From assembly GCA_019636275.1 (NCBI GenBank), contig JAHBXY010000104.1:1-33016 (forward strand): DNA of 33,016 nt, written 5' to 3'. The stretch comes from Planctomycetota bacterium. GTDB taxonomy: Bacteria; Planctomycetota; J058. Below the pieces are notes generated by a model, which was not told the DNA's origin, made no database searches, and saw nothing but the letters and a program-made list of their open reading frames with translations. Below, in pieces: positions 25,070 to 32,870 of this stretch (within the stretch, counting starts at the first letter, position 1; the number at the start of each line of letters is the position of its first letter). Made by a program: the position numbers and the translations under genes.

Positions 25070-25315
25070 GTGACCACCCTCGCCGACCTGCCCCACGGGG
25101 CGCCCGCGCGCGTGCAGGCCTTCGCGCCCGGGAGCGAGCACGCGCTGGCCCTCATGCAGCTCGGCCTCGTGCCGGGGGCGCGCGTGGCGGTGATCCGGCA
25201 GGCCCCGCTCGGCGACCCGCTCGAGGTCGACGTGACCGGCGCGCGCCTGGCGCTGCGCCGCGCCGTCGCGGCGACGGTCCTGGTCCTGGTCGAGCCGCTC
25301 CCGGGGGCGCCGTGA
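25070..25315 (+). CDS. feoA: FeoA, ferrous iron transport accessory protein
   Basis: 81 aa, SH3-like cytoplasmic protein; the GTG start follows AGGAG. MQLGLVPGARVAVIRQAPLGDPLEV is the conserved FeoA core. Stop overlaps feoB by GTGA. FeoA likely regulates FeoB activity. Confidence 0.92.
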   Translation: MTTLADLPHGAPARVQAFAPGSEHALALMQLGLVPGARVAVIRQAPLGDPLEVDVTGARLALRRAVAATVLVLVEPLPGAP

Positions 25316-27327
25316 GCGTCGCCGCCCCGCCGCGCGCGCGCACGGCCGTGCTCGTCGGCAACCCGAACGTCGGCAAGTCGTCGCTGTTCAACGCGCTCAC
25401 GGGGCTGCGCGTGCGCGTGGCCAACTACGCCGGCGTCACGGTCGACGCCCTCGAGGGCGACGTGGCGCTCGCGGCGGGCCCCGTGCGCCTGGTCGACCTG
25501 CCCGGCACCTACAGCCTCGTGCCGGGCGCCGCCGACGAGGCGATCGTCGAGCGCGTCCTCCTCGGCCACGGCGCGCCGCCGCCCGACGTCGTGCTCGTCG
25601 TGCTCGAGGCCACCAACCTGCGGCGGAACCTGTTCCTGCTGGGCGAGGCCCTCGACCTGGGGCGGCCGACCGTCGTGGCGCTGAACATGGTCGACGAGGC
25701 GCGCCGGGCCGGGCTCGACGTGCCGACGCGGCGCCTGGCGGAGCTCACCGGCGTCGAGGTGGTCGAGACGGTGGCCACCACGGGCGAGGGGCTCGACGCG
25801 CTGAAGGCCGCCCTCGATCGCGCGCGCCCGCCGGCCGACCGGGCCTGGCGCTTCGCCGAGGCCGACCTCGAGGCGCGCCTCGCGGCGACGCCCGGCCCGA
25901 ACGCCTGGGAGCGGCTGGCCGGGCTGCGCCAGGCCGACCCCGCCGTGCGCCCGGCCGAGGTGTCCGCGCGCTACGCGTGGATCAACGAGGCGCTGGGCGC
26001 GGCGCCGTCGGGGAGCGCGCGCGCGCGCACCGACCGGATCGACGCGGCCCTCCTCCACCCGCTCCTCGGGCCGCTGTTCTTCCTCGGGATCATGGCCGTC
26101 GTCTTCCAGGCCGTGTTCGCCGGCGCGCGGCCCCTCATGGAGGCGATCGAGGCGGCGAAGGGCTGGCTGCAGGAGCTCGCGGGCGCCCACCTGCCGGCGG
26201 TCCTGGGCGAGCTCGGCGCGAGCCTCGTGCGAGACGGCGTGCTCGGCGGCGTCGGCGCCGTGCTCGTGTTCCTGCCGCAGATCCTCGTCCTGTTCCTGTT
26301 CCTCGGCCTGCTCGAGGACACGGGCTACATGGCGCGCGCGGCCTTCCTCGTCGACCGGCCGCTGCGCGCGCTGGGCCTCTCGGGCCGCTCGTTCATCCCG
26401 CTCCTGTCGTCGTTCGCCTGCGCGATCCCGGGCGTGCTCGCCACGCGCACGATCCCCGGGCGGAGCGAGCGGCTGCTGGCGGTGTTCCTCGCCCCGCTCA
26501 TGACCTGCAGCGCGCGGCTGCCGGTCTACGCGCTCCTGATCGCCGCCTTCGTGCCGGCGACGACGGTGCTCGGCCCGCTGGGGCTCCAGGGGCTCCTGCT
26601 CCTCGGGCTGTACCTGGCCGGCATGACGGCGGCGGCCCTCCTGGCCCTCGTGATCAGCCGCCGCCGGACCGGCCGCGGCAAGGAGCTCCCGCTCGTGGTC
26701 GAGCTCCCGCCCTACCGGCGGCCGGGGCTCCGGGCGGTGCTCCTCAAGCTGCGCGTGCGCGGCGGCGACTTCGTCAAGCGCGCCGGCACGACGATCTTCG
26801 TCGTGACGCTGGCGCTGTGGGCGCTGTCGACCTTCCCGCGCGTCGAGCCGCCGGCCGACCTGGGCGCCGAGGAGGCCGCGGCCCACCGGCGGCGCGAGAG
26901 CTGGGCCGGCCAGCTCGGGCGCGGGCTCGAGCCGGTCCTGCACCCGCTCGGCTACGACTGGAAGATCGGCGTCGGCCTGATCGCCAGCTTCGCCGCCCGC
27001 GAGGTGTTCGTCGGCACCATGGGCGTCGTCTACAGCGTGGGCGAGGACCTCGAGGGCGAGGAGCAGGAGCGGCGCCTGCGCGAGCGCCTGCAGGCGGCCG
27101 TGCACGAGGACGGCCCGCGCCGGGGGCAGAAGGTGTTCACCCTGCCGGTCGTCGCCTCGCTCCTCGTGTTCTACGTGTTCGCGCTCCAGTGCGGCGCGAC
27201 CGTCGCCGTCGTCCGGCGCGAGGCCGGCTCGTGGCGCTTCGCCCTCGGGCAGCTCGCGCTCTTCGGCGCGCTGGCCTACGTGGGCGCCCTCGTCACCTAC
27301 CAGGGGCTCACGGCGCTGGGGGTCTGA
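25312..27327 (+). CDS. feoB: FeoB, ferrous iron transporter
   Basis: 671 aa membrane GTPase. G-protein domain: G1 GNPNVGKS (16-23), G3 DLPG (62-65), G4 NMVD (125-128). A helical spacer precedes the membrane part of about eight segments, with the two conserved gate motifs CAIPGVLATRT and MTCSARLPVY. The C-terminal domain of some FeoB is short here. Iron(II) uptake through the inner membrane. Its 3' end overlaps a convergent membrane gene by 20 bases. Confidence 0.96.
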   Translation: MSVAAPPRARTAVLVGNPNVGKSSLFNALTGLRVRVANYAGVTVDALEGDVALAAGPVRLVDLPGTYSLVPGAADEAIVERVLLGHGAPPPDVVLVVLEATNLRRNLFLLGEALDLGRPTVVALNMVDEARRAGLDVPTRRLAELTGVEVVETVATTGEGLDALKAALDRARPPADRAWRFAEADLEARLAATPGPNAWERLAGLRQADPAVRPAEVSARYAWINEALGAAPSGSARARTDRIDAALLHPLLGPLFFLGIMAVVFQAVFAGARPLMEAIEAAKGWLQELAGAHLPAVLGELGASLVRDGVLGGVGAVLVFLPQILVLFLFLGLLEDTGYMARAAFLVDRPLRALGLSGRSFIPLLSSFACAIPGVLATRTIPGRSERLLAVFLAPLMTCSARLPVYALLIAAFVPATTVLGPLGLQGLLLLGLYLAGMTAAALLALVISRRRTGRGKELPLVVELPPYRRPGLRAVLLKLRVRGGDFVKRAGTTIFVVTLALWALSTFPRVEPPADLGAEEAAAHRRRESWAGQLGRGLEPVLHPLGYDWKIGVGLIASFAAREVFVGTMGVVYSVGEDLEGEEQERRLRERLQAAVHEDGPRRGQKVFTLPVVASLLVFYVFALQCGATVAVVRREAGSWRFALGQLALFGALAYVGALVTYQGLTALGV

Positions 27328-28177
27328 CGTCGTCGTCGTCGTCGTCGTCGGGGACCTCCGCGCGCAGGACGGCGATCACCGCGTCCTGCGTCCAGCCGGG
27401 GCCGGGGGCGGGGTGCCCCTCGCGCGCGAGGACCGTCGCGATCTCCGCCGGCGTCGCGTGGTCCTGGAGGTCCAGGATCCGCCGCCAGGCCGCCGGCGAG
27501 ACCTGCTCGAGGTCCAGCGCCGGACCCCGCAGGCGCCGCCACAGGAGCGCGGCGGCCAGGGCTGCGACGGAGCCGGAGAGGGCGGCCCCGACGAGCAGGC
27601 CGAGCGTGGCGAGCGGTCGCCCCTGCAGCGGCCGGGGGCCTGGCCAGCTCTTGATCGCGAGCGCTCCGCCGATCGCGCCGAGGAGGAACACGGCGTGCAG
27701 GCCGAGGCAGCCGGTCCAGGGCCTTCGAAGGGCGAGCTCGCCCGGGCCGAAGAACGGGCGGACGTCGCGGCGGCCGAGCGTGACCCAGGCCCAGGTGCCG
27801 ACCAGGCCGAAGAGGACCGACCAGCCGACGAGCTTGCGCGCGCTGCTCGCGTCGCGGGCGACCTCCCCGCCCAGCCACACGACCGCCAGCGCCAGCGGCG
27901 GCAGGAGCGCCCGCGCGACGCGGCGGCCCGCCTCGGCCCGGACCAGGATCGACGCGCTCAGGAGGGCGAGGAGCGGGGCCGCGAGCCCGGCCAGGGCCGC
28001 CCCGCCGAGGAACGCGAGCGACCCGACGGCCCCCCGCTCGATCGAGACCAGCATGACGACGAGGCCGAAGAGTACGAAGACCGCCGCGCCGGCGAGCCCC
28101 CAGAGCCCGACGGCCTCGATCGCGCGCTCGGCGGGCGGCCAGAGCGGACCCAGCGCTCGTCGTAGTCGGCCGCTCAT
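27308..28177 (-). CDS. Multi-TM membrane protein with resolvase-like C-terminal segment
   Basis: 289 aa; ATG at 28177. About six hydrophobic segments occupy residues 20-210. The cytoplasmic tail carries HATPAEIATVLAREGHPAPG followed by GWTQDAVIAVLRAEV, which resembles the helix-turn-helix part of large serine recombinases (I-x-x-x-L-x-x-x-G, then W-x-x-x-x-V-x-x-x-L). After this comes a run of seven Asp encoded by a GAC repeat. No family was recognised; it is unlikely to be a recombinase because no catalytic domain is present. It overlaps feoB at the 3' end and lies 63 bases after the GCS2-type gene. Confidence 0.65.
   Translation of the reverse strand: MSGRLRRALGPLWPPAERAIEAVGLWGLAGAAVFVLFGLVVMLVSIERGAVGSLAFLGGAALAGLAAPLLALLSASILVRAEAGRRVARALLPPLALAVVWLGGEVARDASSARKLVGWSVLFGLVGTWAWVTLGRRDVRPFFGPGELALRRPWTGCLGLHAVFLLGAIGGALAIKSWPGPRPLQGRPLATLGLLVGAALSGSVAALAAALLWRRLRGPALDLEQVSPAAWRRILDLQDHATPAEIATVLAREGHPAPGPGWTQDAVIAVLRAEVPDDDDDDDVRPPAP
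27329..27349. repeat. GTC trinucleotide microsatellite (7 units)
   Basis: Seven tandem GTC units; on the minus strand they encode Asp7 near the C-terminus of the membrane protein. In-frame gain or loss would change the Asp run without breaking the gene. Confidence 0.8.
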
Positions 28178-28240
28178 GGACCGGAATGATCGTCGCGCGC
28201 CGGGGTGGCCAGCAAGGTCAGCAGCGTGGGCGCGCGCGCC

Positions 28241-29644
28241 TCAGGCGCTCGCCGGCCGCACGCGCAGCGCGCTCGCCCAGGCCCGCCGGTCGCCGGCCCA
28301 CGGGCCGCGCCAGGCGTCGAGCAGGTCCTCGGCCGGCGTGCGCCCGGCGCGCGGAGGCGTGCTGCTCGAGCGACGCGAGGAGGTCCGGCGCGCGGGTCTC
28401 CGGAGGCCGGCCGCTGCGCGGCGTGCGAGGCCCGCGCGCGCCACGTCGACGAGCGCGCGCGCGACCTCGAGCATGGAGCGCCGCCCGTAGGCGGCGCCGA
28501 GCCCGCGGCGGGGGACCTCGACGCGGGCCTTCTCGCGCGCGGCGGCGTCGACGTCGCCGAGCAGGTCGCGGACGGCGGCGCGCGCCTCGGCGTCGTAGAG
28601 GAGCCCGCAGAGGAGCGCGGCCGAGCCGACCACGTCGCCCGGCGCCTGGCCGTCGATCGCGCGCAGCTCGACCAGCCCGCGCTTGAGCCGCACGTCCGGG
28701 AAGACCGAGTTGAGGTGCACCCACACGTCGGCGGTCGTCAGCGGCGCGCCGTCCGCCCAGGCGCCGACCTCGAGCACGCGGCGGAACGACGCCCCGTGCA
28801 TGGCCTGGTACTCGCCGTCGACGACGCGGAACATCATGGGCGCGTCGAGCGCCCACTCGACGTAGGCGCGGAGCGGGTCGGCGGCCTCGACGATCCCCGG
28901 CGGCTCGCCCTGCCGCGACGGGTCGACGAAGCGCCAGATCTCCGCGCGGAAGGAGAGGAGGCCGCGCTCCTCGCCTCCGTCGAGGGGCGTGCTGGCGAAC
29001 ACCGCCGCCGTGACCGGCGCGAGCAGGTAGCCCAGCCGCAGGAGGTCGCGGGCGTCGTCGCCGTCGCGGTAGTCGATCGTCACCTGGTCGCTGAGCGTGC
29101 GGCGCATCATGTGGTGCGCCAGCCGGCCAGCGTCGCCGAGCCCCTGGAAGTAGGCGCGCATGATTCGATAGCGCCCCTTGGGCATCCACGGGACGTCGTC
29201 CTGCCGCGCCGGGACCATGCCGCCGGCCACGAGCCACAGGCCCAGGGCGTCGGCGACGGCCGCGAGCCGGCCGAGGCGCGCCCGCGCGGCGGCCTCGAGG
29301 GCCACGACGCCCGGCTGCGGCGCGGTCGACAGCTCGAGCTGGCCGCCGGGCTCGAGCGACAGCCGGTGGCCGTCGTCGTGCTCGAGGCCGATCAGCGTCC
29401 CGGCCTCGCGGACGGCCGCGTAGCCGCCCTCGCGCTGCAGGGCCTCGAGGAGGGCGCCGATCCCGTCCTCGCCCTCGTAGCGGGCGGGGGCCAGGTCGGC
29501 CGCGCGCAGCACGGCCAGCTCGACCTCGTCGCCGACGAGCAGGCGCGCCTCGGACCCGCGGCCGGCGGCCGAGAGCAGGGCGGTGACCTCGTCGGCGGTG
29601 CGCGGGACGCCCACCTGCGGTCGTTGGCTGGCCTCCACGATCAT
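28241..29644 (-). CDS. gshA: Glutamate-cysteine ligase, GCS2 (plant/alphaproteobacterial) type
   Basis: 467 aa; ATG at 29644. GCS2-family landmarks: GDEVELAVL near 38, the SLEPGGQLELSTAPQ block (96-110), WMPKGRYRIMRAYF (about 161-174), and the C-terminal GRTPAEDLLDAWRGPW. It joins glutamate and cysteine to gamma-glutamylcysteine, the first step of glutathione-type thiol synthesis. A stretch of about 25 residues before the C-terminus has poor codons and low-complexity composition (RRTSSRRSSSTPPR) while a neighbouring frame reads a family-like PDLLASLEQHA, so two compensating indels are likely (see findings). No gshB is seen. Confidence 0.85.
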   Translation of the reverse strand: MIVEASQRPQVGVPRTADEVTALLSAAGRGSEARLLVGDEVELAVLRAADLAPARYEGEDGIGALLEALQREGGYAAVREAGTLIGLEHDDGHRLSLEPGGQLELSTAPQPGVVALEAAARARLGRLAAVADALGLWLVAGGMVPARQDDVPWMPKGRYRIMRAYFQGLGDAGRLAHHMMRRTLSDQVTIDYRDGDDARDLLRLGYLLAPVTAAVFASTPLDGGEERGLLSFRAEIWRFVDPSRQGEPPGIVEAADPLRAYVEWALDAPMMFRVVDGEYQAMHGASFRRVLEVGAWADGAPLTTADVWVHLNSVFPDVRLKRGLVELRAIDGQAPGDVVGSAALLCGLLYDAEARAAVRDLLGDVDAAAREKARVEVPRRGLGAAYGRRSMLEVARALVDVARAGLARRAAAGLRRPARRTSSRRSSSTPPRAGRTPAEDLLDAWRGPWAGDRRAWASALRVRPASA

Positions 29645-29649
29645 GGCAC

Positions 29650-29671
29650 CCCTGCGGCCCGAGTCGCAGGG
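29650..29671 (-). promoter_or_regulatory. Hairpin upstream of the GCS2-type ligase start
   Basis: CCCTGCG and CGCAGGG form a 7-bp stem with an 8-base loop, ending six bases before the ATG. It overlaps the place where a ribosome site should lie and could affect translation start. Confidence 0.3.
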
Positions 29672-29776
29672 CCCTGGACGACACGCTAGCACGCGACCTC
29701 CGCTCCGACGGCGCCAACGCGGGTCGCCGAGAGCCCATTCCCGTGACGAGCAACCCCGGTCGGGGTCGGAAGATCG

Positions 29777-30622
29777 GTGCCCACCGCCTGGCTGCTCGTC
29801 CACGCCCTCCTCGCGGCGCTCGCGACCGGCCTGCCGCTCGCGGCGTGCCGGCACCCGCGCCGGGCGAAGGCCGGCCTGGGCGTCGGCCTCGTCCTCCTCG
29901 GCGGTCAGCTCGCCCTCGTCCGCTGGCCGCGGCTCCTGGCCGCGACCGGCTGGAGCGAGGTCGTCTTCGTGTCGGAGCTCTTCGTCCCCCTGGCGCTCCT
30001 GCTCGCGGTCTGCGCCGCCCTCGGCCAGCCGCCCGGACGGCTGCGGGCCCGCACGGCGGCGCTCGGCGCGCCGCTGGTCGTGGCCGCCGGCGCGGCGACG
30101 ACGCTGCCGTTGCGCCCGCCCGACCTCGCGCTCCTCGACCGGCCGGAGCGGGTGAAGGACGGCGTCGTCCTCCAGTCGGCGCCGTCGACCTGCGCGCCGG
30201 CGGCGGCCGCCACGCTCCTGCGCGCGCTGGGCGTCGACGCCGACGAGCGAGGCCTCGCGGCGACCTGCCTCACCCGCCCCGACCGCGGGACGAGCGACCT
30301 GGGCCTCTTCCGCGGCCTGGCGCGCGCGGTCCCCGGGCGGCGCGTGCGCTTCGCCTGGCCCGGCGGGCTCGATCGCCTCCCGACCCCGTGCCTCGTGTTC
30401 ACCGGCCTCGACCCGGCCCGCGTGGACGAGCCCCTGCGCAGCGTCCTGCGCGACGCGTGCGGCTGGGACGAGGGGGTGGTCCACGCGGTCGTGTTCTTCG
30501 GGCGACAGGGCGGCGAGGTCGTGATCGGCGACCCGCGGCTGGGGCGCGAACGGTGGCCGGTGGAGCACTTCGAGGCCCTGTGGACCGGGCAGGCGCTGGT
30601 GGTCGAGGAGGTGTTACGTTGA
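29777..30622 (+). CDS. Membrane protein with C39-like cysteine peptidase domain
   Basis: 281 aa; GTG at 29777 (weak ribosome site). Three or four hydrophobic segments cover residues 1-112. The C-terminal half is a papain-fold peptidase of the C39 type: Q133 and C139 in VVLQSAPSTCAPAAAATLL, H236 in GVVHAVVFFG, D252 in VIGDPRL. C39 enzymes cut leader peptides at double glycine or act as bacteriocin-processing and related proteases; here no ABC transporter is attached. It precedes the ATPase gene by 15 bases. Substrate unknown. Confidence 0.72.
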   Translation: MPTAWLLVHALLAALATGLPLAACRHPRRAKAGLGVGLVLLGGQLALVRWPRLLAATGWSEVVFVSELFVPLALLLAVCAALGQPPGRLRARTAALGAPLVVAAGAATTLPLRPPDLALLDRPERVKDGVVLQSAPSTCAPAAAATLLRALGVDADERGLAATCLTRPDRGTSDLGLFRGLARAVPGRRVRFAWPGGLDRLPTPCLVFTGLDPARVDEPLRSVLRDACGWDEGVVHAVVFFGRQGGEVVIGDPRLGRERWPVEHFEALWTGQALVVEEVLR

Positions 30623-30637
30623 GAACGGACACCGACC

Positions 30638-31579
30638 ATGCTCGACCGCGTCGAAATCATGAACTATCGCTGCTTCGCGCACGTGGACGTGCCGCTCCGA
30701 CCGTTCACGGTGCTGATCGGGCCGAACGACACGGGGAAGAGCAGCTTCCTGAGCGCACTTCGCCTGCTGACAACGGATGGCATGAACACGGGCGACGTGC
30801 GCCGTGGCGCCAGGGCGGCGCTAGTGCAAGCTCTCTGGCGCGGGCAGGCCATCACTGCAGAGGTGGCCAGAGGCGAGTCGGAGAGACGGTCGGGCCCTGT
30901 GAACGAGGTCTTTCCCACCCGATTGTTCTCCCTGCCCTCGGCCGGCGTCAGCATGACGTCAAAGGGCACCCCCGCCGGCGTGCCGGCGCTCGACCAGACG
31001 GGCTCGAACCTCGCGGCGCTCGTCGACTACCTGCTGCGCAAGGATCGCCGTCGGTTCGACGCCTTCGTCGCCGCCATGCGCGCCTTGGTCCCTGGCCTCG
31101 AAGAGATCAACATCGAGACCCCCAGCCCCGACACGCGCCAGCTCGAGTTCGTCATCGACGGCGGCCTCAGGATCCCCGGCGACCGCGCCTCCGCCGGCGT
31201 CAAGCTGCTCCTGTTCTTCGTGGCCCTCGCGCATCACCCCGAGCTGCCGAAGATCGTCCTCATCGAGGAACCCGCGAACGGCCTGCACCCCAAGCGTATC
31301 GCCGACGTCGTCCAGCTCCTCCGCGGCCTGACGACCGGCGCCCTGGGCGGCCCGCCGGCGCAGGTGATCGTCACCACCCACTCGCCGCTCCTCGTCGACG
31401 AGCTCGACCTCGAGCAGGACCAGCTCCTCGTCTTCGAGCGGCAGCCCGACGGCGCCCGCACGGCCCGGCCGGTCGACCGCGACCGGCTGCGGCTGTTCCT
31501 CGACGAGTTCAAGCTGGGCGAGGTCTGGTTCAACCGCGACGAGGAGGGCCTCGTCGCGCCGGCCGAGCCGCGCCCTTGA
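30638..31579 (+). CDS. OLD/RecF-like AAA ATPase
   Basis: 313 aa; ATG at 30638. Walker A GPNDTGKSS (28-36), Walker B IVLIEEP (206-212) and the H-loop TTHSPLLVDEL (about 247-257) place it in the AAA_15/AAA_21 ATPases of the ABC/SMC superfamily. The signature helix region SAGVKLLLFF is near 185. The region between Walker A and the LDQTGSNLAALVDYL segment is short for the family. The first 110 codons use A/T-ending codons (CTA, CAA, AGA) far more than the rest, which suggests transfer or recombination. Partner gene follows with a 4-nt overlap if TTG is used. Such ATPases often act with a TOPRIM nuclease in defence. Confidence 0.85.
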   Translation: MLDRVEIMNYRCFAHVDVPLRPFTVLIGPNDTGKSSFLSALRLLTTDGMNTGDVRRGARAALVQALWRGQAITAEVARGESERRSGPVNEVFPTRLFSLPSAGVSMTSKGTPAGVPALDQTGSNLAALVDYLLRKDRRRFDAFVAAMRALVPGLEEINIETPSPDTRQLEFVIDGGLRIPGDRASAGVKLLLFFVALAHHPELPKIVLIEEPANGLHPKRIADVVQLLRGLTTGALGGPPAQVIVTTHSPLLVDELDLEQDQLLVFERQPDGARTARPVDRDRLRLFLDEFKLGEVWFNRDEEGLVAPAEPRP

Positions 31580-32196
31580 GCGCGCCAGTGCCCGTCCTGG
31601 TCGTGAGCGACGGCCCGCGCGACGCGGCCATGCTCCCGCCGCTCGTCTCGACGATCCTCGGCGCCGAGGTCCAGGCGGTCGCCGCGCGGGCCTGGTCGAG
31701 CGTGGTGCTCAGGCGCGGCGGCGGCTACGACCGGAAGCTCCGCTTCGTCCTGCGCGAGGCGCTCGACCAGGGCGCTCGGGGCGTCGTCGCGACCGTCGAC
31801 CGCGACCGCGCGCGGCGAGGCAGCCGCCTCGCGGACCTCGTCGCCGGCCGCGACGCCGAGCGGCAGGACCCGCGGTCGCCCGCCGCGCACCTCCCCACGG
31901 CGCTCGGCGAGGCGGACCCGCACGCCGAGGCCTGGCTGCTCGACGACCCGAAGGCCGTCCGCGCGGCGCTCGGCCTCGACGGGCGGACCGAGGTCTTGAA
32001 CGTGCGCCGCGGGAGCCCCAAGGACGCGCTGGACGCGCTCTTCGAGGGCTCGGACGAGCGCCCGCTGGACCTGCTCGCGGCCGTCGCGCGCGAGGTCGAC
32101 CCCGGCCGGTGCGCCCACGCGCGCGAGACGGAGCTCGAGGCCTTCTGCGACGAGGTCCGGCGCGAGCTGGGCCCGCTCGCCGCGGCGCCGAGTTGA
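31576..32196 (+). CDS. DUF4276/TOPRIM-like partner of the ATPase
   Basis: 206 aa from TTG at 31576 (overlapping the ATPase stop as TTGA) or 202 from GTG at 31588; neither has a clear ribosome site. The N-terminus VLVVSDGPRDAAMLPPLV mirrors the TOPRIM start where an EGxTE-like motif is expected, but the Glu is replaced (SDGPRD). A second acidic motif is TVDRDRARRG. The PHAEAWLLDDPKAVRAAL segment matches the EAWLL block found in DUF4276 proteins. If the acidic residues still bind metal, it may be a nuclease. Linkage to an OLD-type ATPase recalls two-gene ATPase-TOPRIM defence systems, though function is inferred. Confidence 0.6.
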   Translation: MSAPVPVLVVSDGPRDAAMLPPLVSTILGAEVQAVAARAWSSVVLRRGGGYDRKLRFVLREALDQGARGVVATVDRDRARRGSRLADLVAGRDAERQDPRSPAAHLPTALGEADPHAEAWLLDDPKAVRAALGLDGRTEVLNVRRGSPKDALDALFEGSDERPLDLLAAVAREVDPGRCAHARETELEAFCDEVRRELGPLAAAPS

Positions 32197-32220
32197 CTTC
32201 CTCGCCGCTCCGTCTATAAC
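32193..32220 (+). promoter_or_regulatory. tetR promoter
   Basis: TTGACT (32193-32198) and TATAAC (32215-32220) are spaced by 16 bases, one of the best promoter matches in the window. The -35 overlaps the stop codon of the upstream gene. Confidence 0.75.
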
Positions 32221-32231
32221 GAACGTTCGTT
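32218..32231. promoter_or_regulatory. TetR-type operator palindrome
   Basis: AACGAACGTTCGTT is a perfect 14-bp palindrome overlapping the -10 and start region, 22 bases before the tetR ATG. Position and form suggest autoregulation. Confidence 0.7.
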
Positions 32232-32252
32232 CACGCGAGCGAGGAGGTCCCC

Positions 32253-32870
32253 ATGCCCGCCAGCGCCGAGGCGACGGCGCGCACCCGCGAGAAGATCCAC
32301 GAGGCCGCGGTCGCGCTGTTCACCACCCAGGGGTTCCACGGCACGGGCATGCGCGAGATCGCGCAGCGCGCGGGCGTGTCGCTGGGGAACATCTACAACC
32401 ACCACAGGACGAAGGACGAGCTGTTCGCCGCGCTCCTGCAGGAGTACGAGGCGCGCTACACGGCGCCCGACACGCCGCTGGCCAAGGCCCTGCAGTCGTT
32501 CGCCACGCTCGACGACCTCGAGGCGCTGGGCGAGGCCAGCCGGGCCATGGTGCACCGCTTCGCCGACTACATCCGGCTGATCTACGTCGACGTCGTCGAG
32601 CTCCAGGGCGAGCACATCCGCCGGCTGTTCGGCGGCATGCGCCGGCGCTACGAGGAGGCGCTCGGGCCGCGGCTCGAGGCCCTGCGCGCGAAGGGCGGCC
32701 TGGCCGCCGACGTCGACCCGATCGCCGGGCTCATGACGGCCACGATCTCCTACTTCTACCTGTTCAACATCGAGCACATCTTCGGCGTGCGCCGCCTCTA
32801 CGGCGGCTCCGACAAGGAGGCGATCGGCCAGATCGCGCGCCTCCTGCGCGACGGGATGCGCCCCCGGTGA
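32253..32870 (+). CDS. TetR/AcrR-family transcriptional regulator
   Basis: 205 aa; ATG at 32253 after AGGAGG. HTH region about residues 13-59: REKIHEAAVALFTTQGFHGT and REIAQRAGVSLGNIYNHHRT. The C-terminal ligand-binding region is helical and not identifiable. Its stop overlaps the next gene, a secreted protein, by GTGA, so it may control the export or envelope genes that follow outside the window. Confidence 0.92.
   Translation: MPASAEATARTREKIHEAAVALFTTQGFHGTGMREIAQRAGVSLGNIYNHHRTKDELFAALLQEYEARYTAPDTPLAKALQSFATLDDLEALGEASRAMVHRFADYIRLIYVDVVELQGEHIRRLFGGMRRRYEEALGPRLEALRAKGGLAADVDPIAGLMTATISYFYLFNIEHIFGVRRLYGGSDKEAIGQIARLLRDGMRPR

Noticed and set aside
27329..27349. GTC repeat as a phase-variation switch
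   Set aside because: Trinucleotide units change the length by whole codons and do not switch the frame; no promoter is involved.
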